A stretch of DNA of 64,000 nucleotides from Sulfurimonas sp. HSL3-7 (lineage in GTDB: Bacteria > Campylobacterota > Campylobacteria > Campylobacterales > Sulfurimonadaceae), in assembly GCF_039645985.1 (NCBI RefSeq), contig NZ_CP147919.1, positions 2,728,001 to 2,792,000 on the forward strand, in the 5' to 3' direction. Positions 19,201-27,255 of this stretch are shown in pieces. The first letter of the stretch is position 1. Each line of letters begins with the position of its first letter. A program made the position numbers and the translations under genes. The notes below the pieces were generated by a model. That model was not told where the DNA came from, did no database searches, and saw nothing but the letters and a program-made list of their open reading frames with translations.

Positions 19201-19820
19201 CGGCCGATGCGCTCGACCAGCTCCTCGACGCTCCATTCATGGGCCAGCGGATTAAGCTGCGAAAAGATGGTCGATATCTTGATGGAGATATAGTCAATCT
19301 GCGGCCGGCGAAGCGACGCAACATATTTGTCGAGCCGCTTGTGGGCCTCTTTCTCCCCCAGTACAGCTTCACCGATGACGTTGATGTTGACGCGGGTCCC
19401 CTCTTCTCGGCGACGCTGAATATGTTTGAAAAGCGGGTGCTCTTCACCTTTGATGACGACGCCGCTGACCTCTTCGCGCAGCAGCCGTATAAAGAGCGGA
19501 ACAGAAAAATTGGGAATATGGCAGCCGACTCTTCTAAAAAGCCAGATCAGCAGCTTCTCGAAGTCACTGAAGAAGTCGGTGTTTTCATATTTTGCGAAGA
19601 TATACTCCAGCTGGTCGGCAACGCGACCGGGATCACCGGAGCGGAAACTCTGGTCGAGAAGTTCGATCAGAAAGACCTTGTTGCGGGGGTTTTTCAGCAT
19701 CCCGGCCATCATCGCATGGAACTTGAGTTCCTCTTTGGCGCGCACCTCTTGGATGCGCTGCTGCCAGCCGCTGGCAACACGCTTTGTCTTTTCGATAATC
19801 TCCGGTGATAAAGTTCTCAT
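16233..19820 (-). CDS. putA: Bifunctional proline dehydrogenase / P5C dehydrogenase
   Basis: Oxidises proline to glutamate in two steps. The N-terminal half (about residues 100-470) is the FAD proline dehydrogenase barrel: ISIKISTIFSQLNPLAHE, KVRLVKGANQEMERAEA, YAPTATMATFTNAVAYLVRR. The middle (about 500-1000) is P5C dehydrogenase with SPWNFPVAIPAGG, catalytic Glu in SAETGGKDA and catalytic Cys in NNSGQKCSA. About 180 C-terminal residues follow. There is no N-terminal ribbon-helix-helix, so it is probably not self-regulating as in enteric PutA. At 1195 residues it is longer than minimal PutA. AAAGGACGTAG precedes the ATG. It is followed by overlapping putP. Confidence 0.95.
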   Translation of the reverse strand: MRTLSPEIIEKTKRVASGWQQRIQEVRAKEELKFHAMMAGMLKNPRNKVFLIELLDQSFRSGDPGRVADQLEYIFAKYENTDFFSDFEKLLIWLFRRVGCHIPNFSVPLFIRLLREEVSGVVIKGEEHPLFKHIQRRREEGTRVNINVIGEAVLGEKEAHKRLDKYVASLRRPQIDYISIKISTIFSQLNPLAHEWSVEELVERIGRVYDAAMANTFVDRHGQVCHKFVNLDMEEYRDLSLTVDAFMATLSKERFKHYHAGIVIQSYMPDAMSQLQKLAAWAVKRVEEGGAPIKVRLVKGANQEMERAEASLRGWPCITYNQKVETDANYKQLMDYLLDPAIAPCVHLGIASHNLFEHALATTLAKERKVESYLTAEMLEGMSEAAYRVLKEEGIEVILYAPTATMATFTNAVAYLVRRFDENTAEGNFMRHSFGLEAGSAVWHQLEAGFEEACRSMGSIPLEPFRTQDRGIEEAKTVPGPQSYRFENESDTDFILEPNRRWAEAIRDKWQNIGKNGGFHAEVVVGGESFAGGERTEVIDKSQYREGALVGSYAKASAQQLQRAADAARNDPDGWRKLSSTERGKILMEAANEVRRSRGDLIGVAAAEVGKVFTETDVEVSEAIDFLNFYPYSVAQLESLAGVNLSPKGAGLVVSPWNFPVAIPAGGITAALAAGNTVILKPASAAVLSAYRLCECFWAAGVGKNTLQFVPCDGALAGRELIPNRAIDFVIFTGGESTAYEMIRSRPDIHLSAETGGKDATIITAMADRDQALANVLASAFNNSGQKCSATSLLVLEREVYEDEAFKAILLDAASSLETGSVWAFENKIGSLVDRPAGKLAHALEHLDEGESWLLPPAYADNDNPYMLRPAIRWGTKRGDYCHTNELFGPLLSVICAEDLDDAIDIVNATGYGLTSGIESLDEREVKRWKEALIAGNLYINRPTTGAIVLRQPFGGMRKSAIGSGKKAGGPNYVTQFLNITAETEPQQSDHPLLDKLRKLMEGETHYKEELKKVLETVGNFVYWNEKEFTREHDHFHIRGESNILRYRGVKSVLLRFGSDDTLFEMLCSYCAAKIAGAKVTLSISEDDDSRALLWFAAKQKLLLEEEDDFVMENELALIFSFVHFERIRFLKPEHVSEQLYKDIADKAYYLATAPFVSHGRIELMHYYIEQSVSHRYHRYGNLGSRALEKKEIPS

Positions 19821-20119
19821 CTACGTCCTTTTGCAGTATCCTCAAATAAGACGATCAGTATTCGTAACGACCACCCCTCGCCGTTCTGTTCAACCGAAGC
19901 TTGCACAAAACAGCATGGATCTTTTTTCTTGAATTTCCCCGATTGTAACGTTTTTTACAGTACATTGCAAACGCTTCCGGGTTGAGTGGGCAGCTTCTTC
20001 CCAATACGTCTCCCGGCACGTATTATGCCATTGACGCCTGTCTCCGCCCCTCTTGGTGTTTCAAGCAATAAACTGCTCGATCGAATCAATAACAGTGCTC
20101 TCTTTTTAACGATCACACC
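19821..20119. other. Intergenic region upstream of putA
   Basis: About 300 bases between the putA start and the end of the GGDEF gene, both on the minus strand. It must hold the putA promoter, but no convincing -35/-10 pair or inverted repeat is visible. No credible gene was found. Confidence 0.5.
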
Positions 20120-21649
20120 CTATCTTCCGTAGACGTATATTTGATTTTTGGCTTGAACCACCTTGTTCCTACCGCTCTCTTTGGCTTCATAGAGGGCTAT
20201 ATCGGCACGCTTTAGGGTCTGGTCGATCGATTCATCCGGGGTATGGAGTGTCATCCCGAAGCTGCAGGTTACCTTGCCGACTATTTCAAAAAGCTCACTT
20301 TCAACGCGCTGCCTGACATGCTCGGCCATCCGTCTCAGCGTTTCGACCGATTCCGTCTCGATGATCAGCAGAAACTCTTCTCCGCCCCATCTGATCAACA
20401 GGTCCCCGCTACGGATGGAGTACTTTACCGTCGAGACGAGATGCTTCAGGACTCTGTCGCCGATGTCATGGCCGAAGGTGTCGTTGACGTTTTTGAAATG
20501 GTCGATGTCCATCATAATAAGGCCGAGATGACGGTTCCGTTTTTCGGCATTTTCAATAAAATCACCGATATTTTCATCAAAGAACCCCCTGCTGTAGGCG
20601 CCTGTAAGGTGGTCACGGCTTACCCGTTCCTCCAGTGAGAACTGCTCCGACATGGTCTCACTGATGTCGGTAAAGGAGACGATGAAATCATCATCGTCGA
20701 AATGATTGATGGATACACTGAATGCATAAGGGTGCCCGTGTGTATTGAGCAGTGAAACCACACGCTCTTTTTTCGGAAGCGTCTGCAGCACCTCGACCCA
20801 ATCCTCATTTCCCTCGGGCAATTTCCCACGGTGGAAAAACCGCTCATCTTCGACGAAAAGGTCGCAGATGCAGCCGTGCTCTTTCAAAAAATCCTCGAGG
20901 GTTGCATAACCAAAAAAGTGCAAGAAAGAGTAGTTGGCCTTTTTTATAACTTGGCCATCCGTTTGAATGATGATGTTCTTCTGCAGGTCGAAAAGGCGCT
21001 GAAGCTTGTTCTGATCGGCGATACGCTCTGTAATGTCGTAGACAGTACCAATGGAGCGTACAGGCTTGCCTTCCTTGTTGTAGGAGTGTTCACAGTGTTC
21101 TTCGACATAGCGAACTGATCCGTTTTTCGGGATGATACGGTGGACAAGATGGTAACTTCGTTTCTCTTGAACGGATTGCCTGTACTCATTAGCCAAGGCA
21201 TCACGGTCCTCGGGATGAACATAGTTTAAAAAGCCTTCAAAGGTCGCTTCAAATTCCTGAGGTTGCAATCCGAAGATCCGATAAACCTCATCGCTCCAAA
21301 AAAGTCTATCCTTTTCCAGATCGAACTCCCAAAAACCCAAATGGGCAATATCCTGCGCCTCTTTAAGCAGCATATTTGAATTTTTCAACCCTTTTTCCGC
21401 GGATTTCAAGTTCTCCTGGACCGTAACCAGGTAGCGGATCAGGTATGCGACAAGGGAGAACATGAAGAGGCCGACAAAGATCGGGACGATAAATCCGGCG
21501 GTCAGGAGCATCTTGTCAAAAAAACTGCCTGTCAGCCAATAGCTCACTGCCATGACGGCCGTCTCTGCAAGGATCGTGGCCAAAATCGTAAAGAGCATGA
21601 CGAACGGCCAAAACCCCAACCTTGCTAAAAAAGAGACCACTTTTGTCAC
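20120..21649 (-). CDS. Membrane diguanylate cyclase with PAS domain
   Basis: A c-di-GMP synthase of about 509 residues. The GTG start at 21649 is chosen because GAAAGG lies six bases upstream and it directly precedes two membrane segments (FWPFVMLFTILATILA and GFIVPIFVGLFMFSLVAYL). A PAS_3 domain follows (WSDEVYRIFGLQPQEFEA to GTVYDITERI), then a second PAS-like part, then a C-terminal GGDEF domain with intact RWGGEEFLLI. The inhibitory site RSGD stands five residues before GGEEF, so product inhibition is likely. Its PAS resembles that of the kinase at 38529-40010, suggesting related signals. Confidence 0.9.
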   Translation of the reverse strand: MTKVVSFLARLGFWPFVMLFTILATILAETAVMAVSYWLTGSFFDKMLLTAGFIVPIFVGLFMFSLVAYLIRYLVTVQENLKSAEKGLKNSNMLLKEAQDIAHLGFWEFDLEKDRLFWSDEVYRIFGLQPQEFEATFEGFLNYVHPEDRDALANEYRQSVQEKRSYHLVHRIIPKNGSVRYVEEHCEHSYNKEGKPVRSIGTVYDITERIADQNKLQRLFDLQKNIIIQTDGQVIKKANYSFLHFFGYATLEDFLKEHGCICDLFVEDERFFHRGKLPEGNEDWVEVLQTLPKKERVVSLLNTHGHPYAFSVSINHFDDDDFIVSFTDISETMSEQFSLEERVSRDHLTGAYSRGFFDENIGDFIENAEKRNRHLGLIMMDIDHFKNVNDTFGHDIGDRVLKHLVSTVKYSIRSGDLLIRWGGEEFLLIIETESVETLRRMAEHVRQRVESELFEIVGKVTCSFGMTLHTPDESIDQTLKRADIALYEAKESGRNKVVQAKNQIYVYGR

Positions 21650-21943
21650 AATAACCTTTCGTACTATATTATTAAACCTGACTATTATGCAACGAAATAA
21701 ATATCTTATAAATATGTCTGATATTAGAGTATAAAGAAAATAAGTCTCAATCAAGCTGAAAATGGCTGAGGGCAATTGTATAAATGCGCGACAAAAGCAG
21801 CACCCCCCACCCCTTAGAAGCGGCTTATGACGCAAGAACGTATTGCAATAGTGTTGGCGTCACATGAAAAAGTATTCAACATTAACTAACTTGTAACATT
21901 TTAAGAGTACCATTGTTACAAATCACCCTGAATGGAGAAAAGC

Positions 21944-22078
21944 ATGGAACCGAATTTGGAAGATATGAGCGACTATAAAAAACCGCTGGGTAAGAACAAG
22001 ACCAAGATCATTATTATCGCCTTTGCTATTGTGATAGCGATTTATATTATCTATGCTCTGGTGATGGGCGCACTGTAA
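21944..22078 (+). CDS. Small single-span membrane protein, 44 residues
   Basis: Short gene with AATGGAGAAA about seven bases before the ATG. The peptide starts MEPNLEDMSDYKKPLGKNKT, is charged at the N terminus, and then has one strongly hydrophobic helix (IIIIAFAIVIAIYIIYALVM) ending in GAL. This is an N-in or N-out single-pass membrane peptide of unknown function. Not similar to anything I recognise. The clear ribosome site and clean topology support it as real. Confidence 0.6.
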   Translation: MEPNLEDMSDYKKPLGKNKTKIIIIAFAIVIAIYIIYALVMGAL

Positions 22079-22086
22079 CAGAGTGC

Positions 22087-22290
22087 TTACCGTGTGATCG
22101 CAATGTCTTTACCATCCCACTTGGTGGTCAGGTTGAACTTGTCTGCCAACTCTTTAATATACATGACTTCCATCACACCTTCACCGGCGAGCGATTTAGC
22201 TTCTAGAATAATTGTCCCGTTATTAACACCCCTGAGTTCATGGTACTGAAGTTCCAATTTACTCAATTCGTTATGTAAACTATTTAGCAT
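22087..22290 (-). CDS. Unknown 67-residue protein
   Basis: A small soluble-looking protein, convergent with the 44-residue membrane peptide. The ATG at 22290 has GAGGG about nine bases upstream; a TTG five codons earlier is an alternative. The N-terminal 20 residues are helical (LHNELSKLELQYHELRG) and the rest looks like a mixed alpha/beta fold ending in KWDGKDIAITR. Function unknown. Confidence 0.5.
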   Translation of the reverse strand: MLNSLHNELSKLELQYHELRGVNNGTIILEAKSLAGEGVMEVMYIKELADKFNLTTKWDGKDIAITR

Positions 22291-22488
22291 GAAACAAACC
22301 CTCAATTGGTTTTATTCATTGTAGCCAATTTCTGAATACAGAACAAAAAAAACAGCAGTGGTACCCGCACTGCGATGATAGAATTGGTCCGAAAAAGAGA
22401 AGCATCTTTTTTTTCTTATCACAAAAGCACGGTATCATATGTAACGGTTTAAGATATACTAAAAGACACTGTATCAAGGGGGAATAAG

Positions 22489-23283
22489 ATGCGTTATAAC
22501 AAAATGGCGACGGTCGCATTGTCAGTGATACTCTCGGGAGGGATGCTCTCTGCAGAGTCCGGGCATACTGGAGGAAAAGAGAGTTACGGTAAACACACGG
22601 AGGTGAAACGAAGTGCAGGTCTCAAACGGACTGACCGTGACAAAGATGCACATCAACGCCTTTCGAAAACACCGAAGGAGCGGACACCTGAGGTACGCTA
22701 TAAGATCAATAGACCACCGGAGACGGTCCACCGCATCGTAAAGCAGGAAGCAGAGGTCAAGCGCAAACGGCCCCCTGTTCAAAAAGAACTCAAGAGGATA
22801 GAACGCCCTCACCACTGGATACCTCCCAAGACCAAACCGCTGCCGCCCCACCGTCGTCCGGGCTATGTCATCCGTACCATACCGAAAGTGGCCATGACCC
22901 TCACCCTGGGCGGCCTGCTCTTCTACTACTCGGACGGCATCTACTACCGCCATCATGACAGCGGCTTTGTCGTCATTGTGCCGCCGATAGGGCTCATCGT
23001 GCCGGTACTGCCGCCGGGGTACACCGTTTTCAGTCTCCATGGCAGCACCTACTACTACTATGCCGATGTCTACTACGTTTGGGATATCCATCACCGGGCC
23101 TACCGCGTAGTGGAAGCACCCGAAGCCTATGAGCGCTACCAGCCCGGTGACATTGTCGACACTCTGCCCGACGGCACCTACACCGTAACGATCGACGGCG
23201 TGCAGTACTACCGTTACAACGGGATCTATTTTATGCAGGCGATACAGGGTGAACGAATCGTCTACATCGTCGTCACCCCCTAA
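22489..23283 (+). CDS. DUF6515-like exported protein, Tyr-rich
   Basis: A 264-residue protein with a signal peptide (residues about 1-22, ending MLSAESG), preceded by AAGGGGGAATAAG. The middle (25-120) is very basic with many Lys, Arg and His. The C-terminal half has repeated aromatic motifs: GGLLFYYSDGIYYRHHDSGF, GSTYYYYADVYYVW and GVQYYRYNGIYF, matching the pattern of the DUF6515 family (small beta modules with YY...G.YY). It is probably periplasmic or outer-membrane linked. Function unknown. Confidence 0.75.
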   Translation: MRYNKMATVALSVILSGGMLSAESGHTGGKESYGKHTEVKRSAGLKRTDRDKDAHQRLSKTPKERTPEVRYKINRPPETVHRIVKQEAEVKRKRPPVQKELKRIERPHHWIPPKTKPLPPHRRPGYVIRTIPKVAMTLTLGGLLFYYSDGIYYRHHDSGFVVIVPPIGLIVPVLPPGYTVFSLHGSTYYYYADVYYVWDIHHRAYRVVEAPEAYERYQPGDIVDTLPDGTYTVTIDGVQYYRYNGIYFMQAIQGERIVYIVVTP

Positions 23284-23709
23284 AAAGGCTATGCCCTTCT
23301 CGACATCACGAGGCACCCAAACGACAGGGGTGCAGGAAGTCGGCAAGCAGCTAGCAACGGGTTTGAACATCAGAGCCTCTGGCGTCATTCCGATGCTTGA
23401 CGTCACGAAGATGCACCTCGAGCGTGTAAAGAGCAGCGCCTGATTTTGGCTGGCCGATGATAACCGTAAACTGACCCAGCATTGCGATCTTGCCGTCCAT
23501 GCCAACAATGACGCGGAATGTAGCAGTCCCTTTACGACTCACTGATAGAGGCTGCAAAATCAACGTATCTGAACTATTTTCAGAGTATCATTCCCCCTAT
23601 TGTCTATATAAGCAAGCCGAATATCCAGTCAACTTTTCCTGTTAATACAGACGTCAATGCATTTAGAGTATTTTAGATAAAAAAACAAACAACTATTGAA
23701 AGAGCACAG
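23284..23709. other. Intergenic region, no confident gene
   Basis: About 425 bases between the DUF6515-like gene and the GGDEF/EAL gene. A minus-strand frame near 23351-23563 encodes a protein-like stretch (RVIVGMDGKIAMLGQFTVII), but it has only a TTG start without a ribosome site. It may be a decayed gene piece. The region before 23710 is AT-rich and probably carries the promoter of the next gene. Confidence 0.45.
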
Positions 23710-26040
23710 ATGTTCACACCAGCAGAGAGCACAGACGAGACACAGATCAAAGCCGAGATGATCACCGTTGCCTACGACCATTTGGGATTCTCTTCTTTTG
23801 CCGTTATTGTCAACGCCTTTGTGCTGAGCATGGCGCTTTGGAGCGTCATTGATCATGCAACGATATTGATATGGGTTATCGCCGTATTAAGCGTGAGCCT
23901 GTTTCGTTACTACTCGTCCCTGCGTTTCAGACACCACAGAGAAAAGTACACGGTCAAATACTGGGAACAGCTTTTTCTTGCCGGTGTCACTGTGTCGGCG
24001 ATCTTCTGGGCAAGTGCCTCTTTTGTGCTTTTTACGCCGGAAAGCATTATGCATCAGGCAATGCTCATCATTGTACTCGCCGGCATAAGTGCAGGCGCGG
24101 TAAGCAGCCTTGCATCGGTATTGACGGCGATACGTATCTTTCTTGTTTTGCTGCTGGTTCCCCTTCTCATCCAGCTTTTGCTGCAAGGCACCGAACTGCA
24201 CTATTGGACCGCTCTGCTCATCGTCATGTTTATAGCGCTTGTTCTGACTATTTCCAAACGTTTTAACGAAAACCATCTCAAAGTGATCAAATCGCATCTT
24301 ATGTATGAAAAAGCAAAAGAGGAGCGCGACCTGACGGCGGAACGTTTTGAAACCGTTTTTCGTGAAGCACCCGCGGGCATCTTTCTTTACGATAGCGACC
24401 TGAAAATACTGGAGATCAACCAGGAGTTTTCTGATTTTCTTGATACGCCGCCGGATTCCCTTATCGGACTGGACATGAAACAGCTCCCGGACCAGCGTAT
24501 TTTACCTGCAATTCAGGCCGTTATGGACGATAGCGGCGGTTATTACGAAGGAGAGTACCGCACCAAATACAAGCGAAAAGAGACGTGGATCAGCATGCGC
24601 ACCTCTCCGGTTCTTGATGCAAACCGCCATGTGATCGGCGGCATCGCCATCATTTCCGACATCACCGAACGGATGAATGATCAAAAGAAGATCCAGCATC
24701 AGGCCTACTACGATGCCCTCACCAATATACCCAACCGCACCCTTCTGATAGAGCGGATCCATCACGAGATCGGCCGCTTCAAACGCCATCATATTATTGC
24801 CGGAATGCTCTTTCTCGACCTCGACCATTTCAAGAACATCAACGACTCCCTGGGGCATCAGGTCGGTGACCAGCTGCTGATCGAGACAGCCAAGCGGCTA
24901 AAAAGCATACTAAGAGACGAGGACACCCTCTCACGTCTCGGCGGTGACGAGTTCGTCATCCTTCTACCCGACCTCGGATCCGAGCCGATACCGGCTCTCG
25001 GCAAAGCGGAACACGTTGCCGAGAAAGTCCACCGGGCACTGGAAGAGCCGTTTATTCTGCAGGGGCATGAGCTTTCCACATCAGCGAGTATCGGCATGGT
25101 GATAACGGATGATGACAACAGCACGACCGAAGATCTGATCAAGCATGCCGATATGGCGATGTACCAGGCCAAAAAAGAGTGGCGGGGCAGTACAAGCTTC
25201 TACCGTCCGGAGATGGACAGAATGATAAAAAGACGCCTTAGAATCGACCATGCCCTGCGTTCTACCGTTTCCGCCAACGAGCTTGAGCTCTATTTTCAGC
25301 CTATTATCGAGTTTGCGACCGGCAACGTCATCGGGGCCGAAGCCCTGCTGCGGTGGGAAAACCCGAAACTGGGGAGAATCACCCCCGATGAGTTCATCCC
25401 CATCGCCGAAGAGAGCGGCGTCATCATTGAAATCGGGGAATGGGTTCTAAACCGGGCCTGCGAGCAGTTTGCCCAGTGGCAAAAAGAGCTGGGAGCGGCC
25501 ACACATCTACGCAAGATAGCGGTAAATGTAAGCAGCAAGCAGTTTAATGAGACGACCTTTTTCGACAAAGTGCTGCATGCCATCAGCCGAAGCGGGATCA
25601 AATCCGCCCAGCTCGAACTTGAGCTAACCGAGTCGATCATCATCGACAACCTTGAAAAGGTCTCCGAAAAGATGCGGCAGCTTCGCGCGCATAATATCGG
25701 CATCTCCATTGACGATTTCGGGACGGGTTATTCGTCGCTCTCCTACCTCAAAAAGCTCCCCTTCTCGACACTCAAGATCGACAAGTCCTTTACCCAGGAT
25801 ATTCAGACCAATGCCGACGATGCCGAACTGATCAGGACCATCATCACCATCGCACACAGTTTTCATCTCAACGTGATCGCAGAAGGGGTCGAGACCGCCG
25901 AACAGTACGCCTTTTTGCACGAGCACCGCTGCAGCTGTTTTCAGGGTTACTACTGCAGTCCGCCGCTCCCAGGCAAAGCGTTTGGCGATCTGCTGCACGA
26001 TAAGAGCAGGGCCTGCACCGATACACCGGTCAACATTTGA
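23710..26040 (+). CDS. Membrane c-di-GMP protein with PAS, GGDEF and EAL domains
   Basis: A 776-residue protein. Residues about 25-185 hold six or so membrane helices in a MASE-like region. A PAS domain follows (REAPAGIFLYDSDLKILEINQEF, in part; ending GGIAIISDITERM), then GGDEF with intact SRLGGDEFVIL and I-site RDED five residues before it, then EAL with GAEALLRWENP, ELTESIIID and DDFGTGYSSLSYLKKLP. Both catalytic motifs look complete, so it may make and break c-di-GMP. It stands alone on the plus strand. Confidence 0.92.
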   Translation: MFTPAESTDETQIKAEMITVAYDHLGFSSFAVIVNAFVLSMALWSVIDHATILIWVIAVLSVSLFRYYSSLRFRHHREKYTVKYWEQLFLAGVTVSAIFWASASFVLFTPESIMHQAMLIIVLAGISAGAVSSLASVLTAIRIFLVLLLVPLLIQLLLQGTELHYWTALLIVMFIALVLTISKRFNENHLKVIKSHLMYEKAKEERDLTAERFETVFREAPAGIFLYDSDLKILEINQEFSDFLDTPPDSLIGLDMKQLPDQRILPAIQAVMDDSGGYYEGEYRTKYKRKETWISMRTSPVLDANRHVIGGIAIISDITERMNDQKKIQHQAYYDALTNIPNRTLLIERIHHEIGRFKRHHIIAGMLFLDLDHFKNINDSLGHQVGDQLLIETAKRLKSILRDEDTLSRLGGDEFVILLPDLGSEPIPALGKAEHVAEKVHRALEEPFILQGHELSTSASIGMVITDDDNSTTEDLIKHADMAMYQAKKEWRGSTSFYRPEMDRMIKRRLRIDHALRSTVSANELELYFQPIIEFATGNVIGAEALLRWENPKLGRITPDEFIPIAEESGVIIEIGEWVLNRACEQFAQWQKELGAATHLRKIAVNVSSKQFNETTFFDKVLHAISRSGIKSAQLELELTESIIIDNLEKVSEKMRQLRAHNIGISIDDFGTGYSSLSYLKKLPFSTLKIDKSFTQDIQTNADDAELIRTIITIAHSFHLNVIAEGVETAEQYAFLHEHRCSCFQGYYCSPPLPGKAFGDLLHDKSRACTDTPVNI

Positions 26041-26199
26041 TCTGCTGTGCTGCGGGAGATAAGGGCATCCCCTCATAAATCCCCCGACAACAGGGTTTTC
26101 CTGCAAGATAGAGAACCTTCCCTGTCAACATCCTTCTTGTTTACATACGTTAACACGCCGTTGAGCAACCGCTTACAAACCCGCTCTATCATTATGAAA

Positions 26200-26219
26200 G
26201 ATAAAGAGGACTCTTTATC
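26200..26219. promoter_or_regulatory. Perfect inverted repeat before the Spy-like gene
   Basis: GATAAAGAG and CTCTTTATC (nine-base arms) flank a two-base centre, ending 23 bases before the Spy-like start and just ahead of its ribosome site. It could be an operator for the adjacent response regulator or an mRNA hairpin controlling translation. CpxP/Spy-type genes are often targets of their neighbouring two-component system. Confidence 0.5.
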
Positions 26220-26242
26220 ATACACCGTAAAAAGGATACAAC

Positions 26243-26584
26243 ATGAAACGTACACTATTGATCGGACTGCTTTTGACCTCGGTCAGCGCTTTTGCCTATA
26301 TGGGCCATCCCGGACCCGACAGGATGATGCTCGACGAACTCAACCTCACACCGGCCCAGGAGAAAGAGATCAAGACGATCCGCAAAGAGTCCAGAAACGA
26401 GCGTATCAAGCTGATGGATCAGATGGATGAGCTCCGCGATGAGACCCGAAAACAGATGATGTCGGTTCTAAACGATGAACAGAAGAGACAGTTCATAGCC
26501 CTTCGCAAAGAGATGCGCCAGTCACGCAGGGACAACGGCTGCGATCGTGGTACAATGGGTAAAATGAAACCACCAATGCGATAA
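26243..26584 (+). CDS. Spy/CpxP-like periplasmic protein
   Basis: A 113-residue protein with a signal peptide (MKRTLLIGLLLTSVSAFA) and an LTxxQ-type helical body: ELNLTPAQEKEIKTIRKE and VLNDEQKRQFIALRKEMR. Proteins of this type act as periplasmic chaperones or stress sensors and dampen a Cpx-like kinase. AAAAAGGATACAAC precedes the ATG. It is followed after 3 bases by an OmpR-type regulator and then an ArsS-type kinase, so it may be the accessory sensor of that pair. Confidence 0.85.
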   Translation: MKRTLLIGLLLTSVSAFAYMGHPGPDRMMLDELNLTPAQEKEIKTIRKESRNERIKLMDQMDELRDETRKQMMSVLNDEQKRQFIALRKEMRQSRRDNGCDRGTMGKMKPPMR

Positions 26585-26587
26585 AAG

Positions 26588-27253
26588 ATGACAAAAGTAC
26601 TGCTGATAGAAGATGATACAGAGATCACCACGCTGCTCAAAAGCTTTCTCGAGCGCTACGGCATGGAGGTAATCGCCTACGAGAACCCTTTGAGCGCGAT
26701 CGACTCCTTCGGCATCGAGTCCTACGACATCGTACTGCTCGATCTTACCCTGCCGCAGCTCGACGGGCTTGAGGTGTGCCGGCAAATCCGCAAAAAGAGC
26801 GACATCCCCATCATCATCTCATCGGCACGCCATGATCTTGCCGACAAGGTCGTGGCACTCGACTACGGCGCAGACGACTACCTGCCAAAACCCTACGAAC
26901 CGCGCGAACTTGTCGCCCGTATTCAGAGTCATATCCGCCGCTACGCCGGCAGCCTGGCCAAAAAGCCTTCGCGTTTTGCCATCGACAGCGAACGGATGCG
27001 CATCACCAAAGACGGTGTTCCGATTGAGCTGACGCTGGCAGAATACGAACTGCTTTCACTCCTCATCAAGAACGCCCAGAAAGTGATCTCCCGCGACTTC
27101 ATCGCCAACAACGTCAACGCCATCTCGTGGGAGAGCTCCGAGCGCAGCATCGACGTGCTGATGAGCCGCATCCGCCATAAGATCGAAGAGAACCCGAAAA
27201 AACCACTCTTCATCCGCTCCATCCGCGGCGTCGGCTACAAGTTTACGGAGTAA
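26588..27253 (+). CDS. OmpR-family response regulator
   Basis: A 221-residue regulator with receiver domain (acidic pair EDD at 8-10, phospho-acceptor Asp52 in VLLDLTLPQLDG, Lys101 in DDYLPKPYEP) and a C-terminal winged helix (ELTLAEYELLSLL to IRSIRGVGYKF). It lies between the Spy-like gene and the kinase gene with gaps of 2-3 bases, so it is the partner of that kinase. The set resembles CpxR or the ArsR regulator of Helicobacter acid response. Confidence 0.93.
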   Translation: MTKVLLIEDDTEITTLLKSFLERYGMEVIAYENPLSAIDSFGIESYDIVLLDLTLPQLDGLEVCRQIRKKSDIPIIISSARHDLADKVVALDYGADDYLPKPYEPRELVARIQSHIRRYAGSLAKKPSRFAIDSERMRITKDGVPIELTLAEYELLSLLIKNAQKVISRDFIANNVNAISWESSERSIDVLMSRIRHKIEENPKKPLFIRSIRGVGYKFTE

Positions 27254-27255
27254 GC

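Noticed and set aside
23351-23563. Minus-strand 70-residue frame with a protein-like middle
   Set aside because: Only a TTG start, no ribosome site, an in-frame stop just upstream and no recognisable family; at best a decayed piece.
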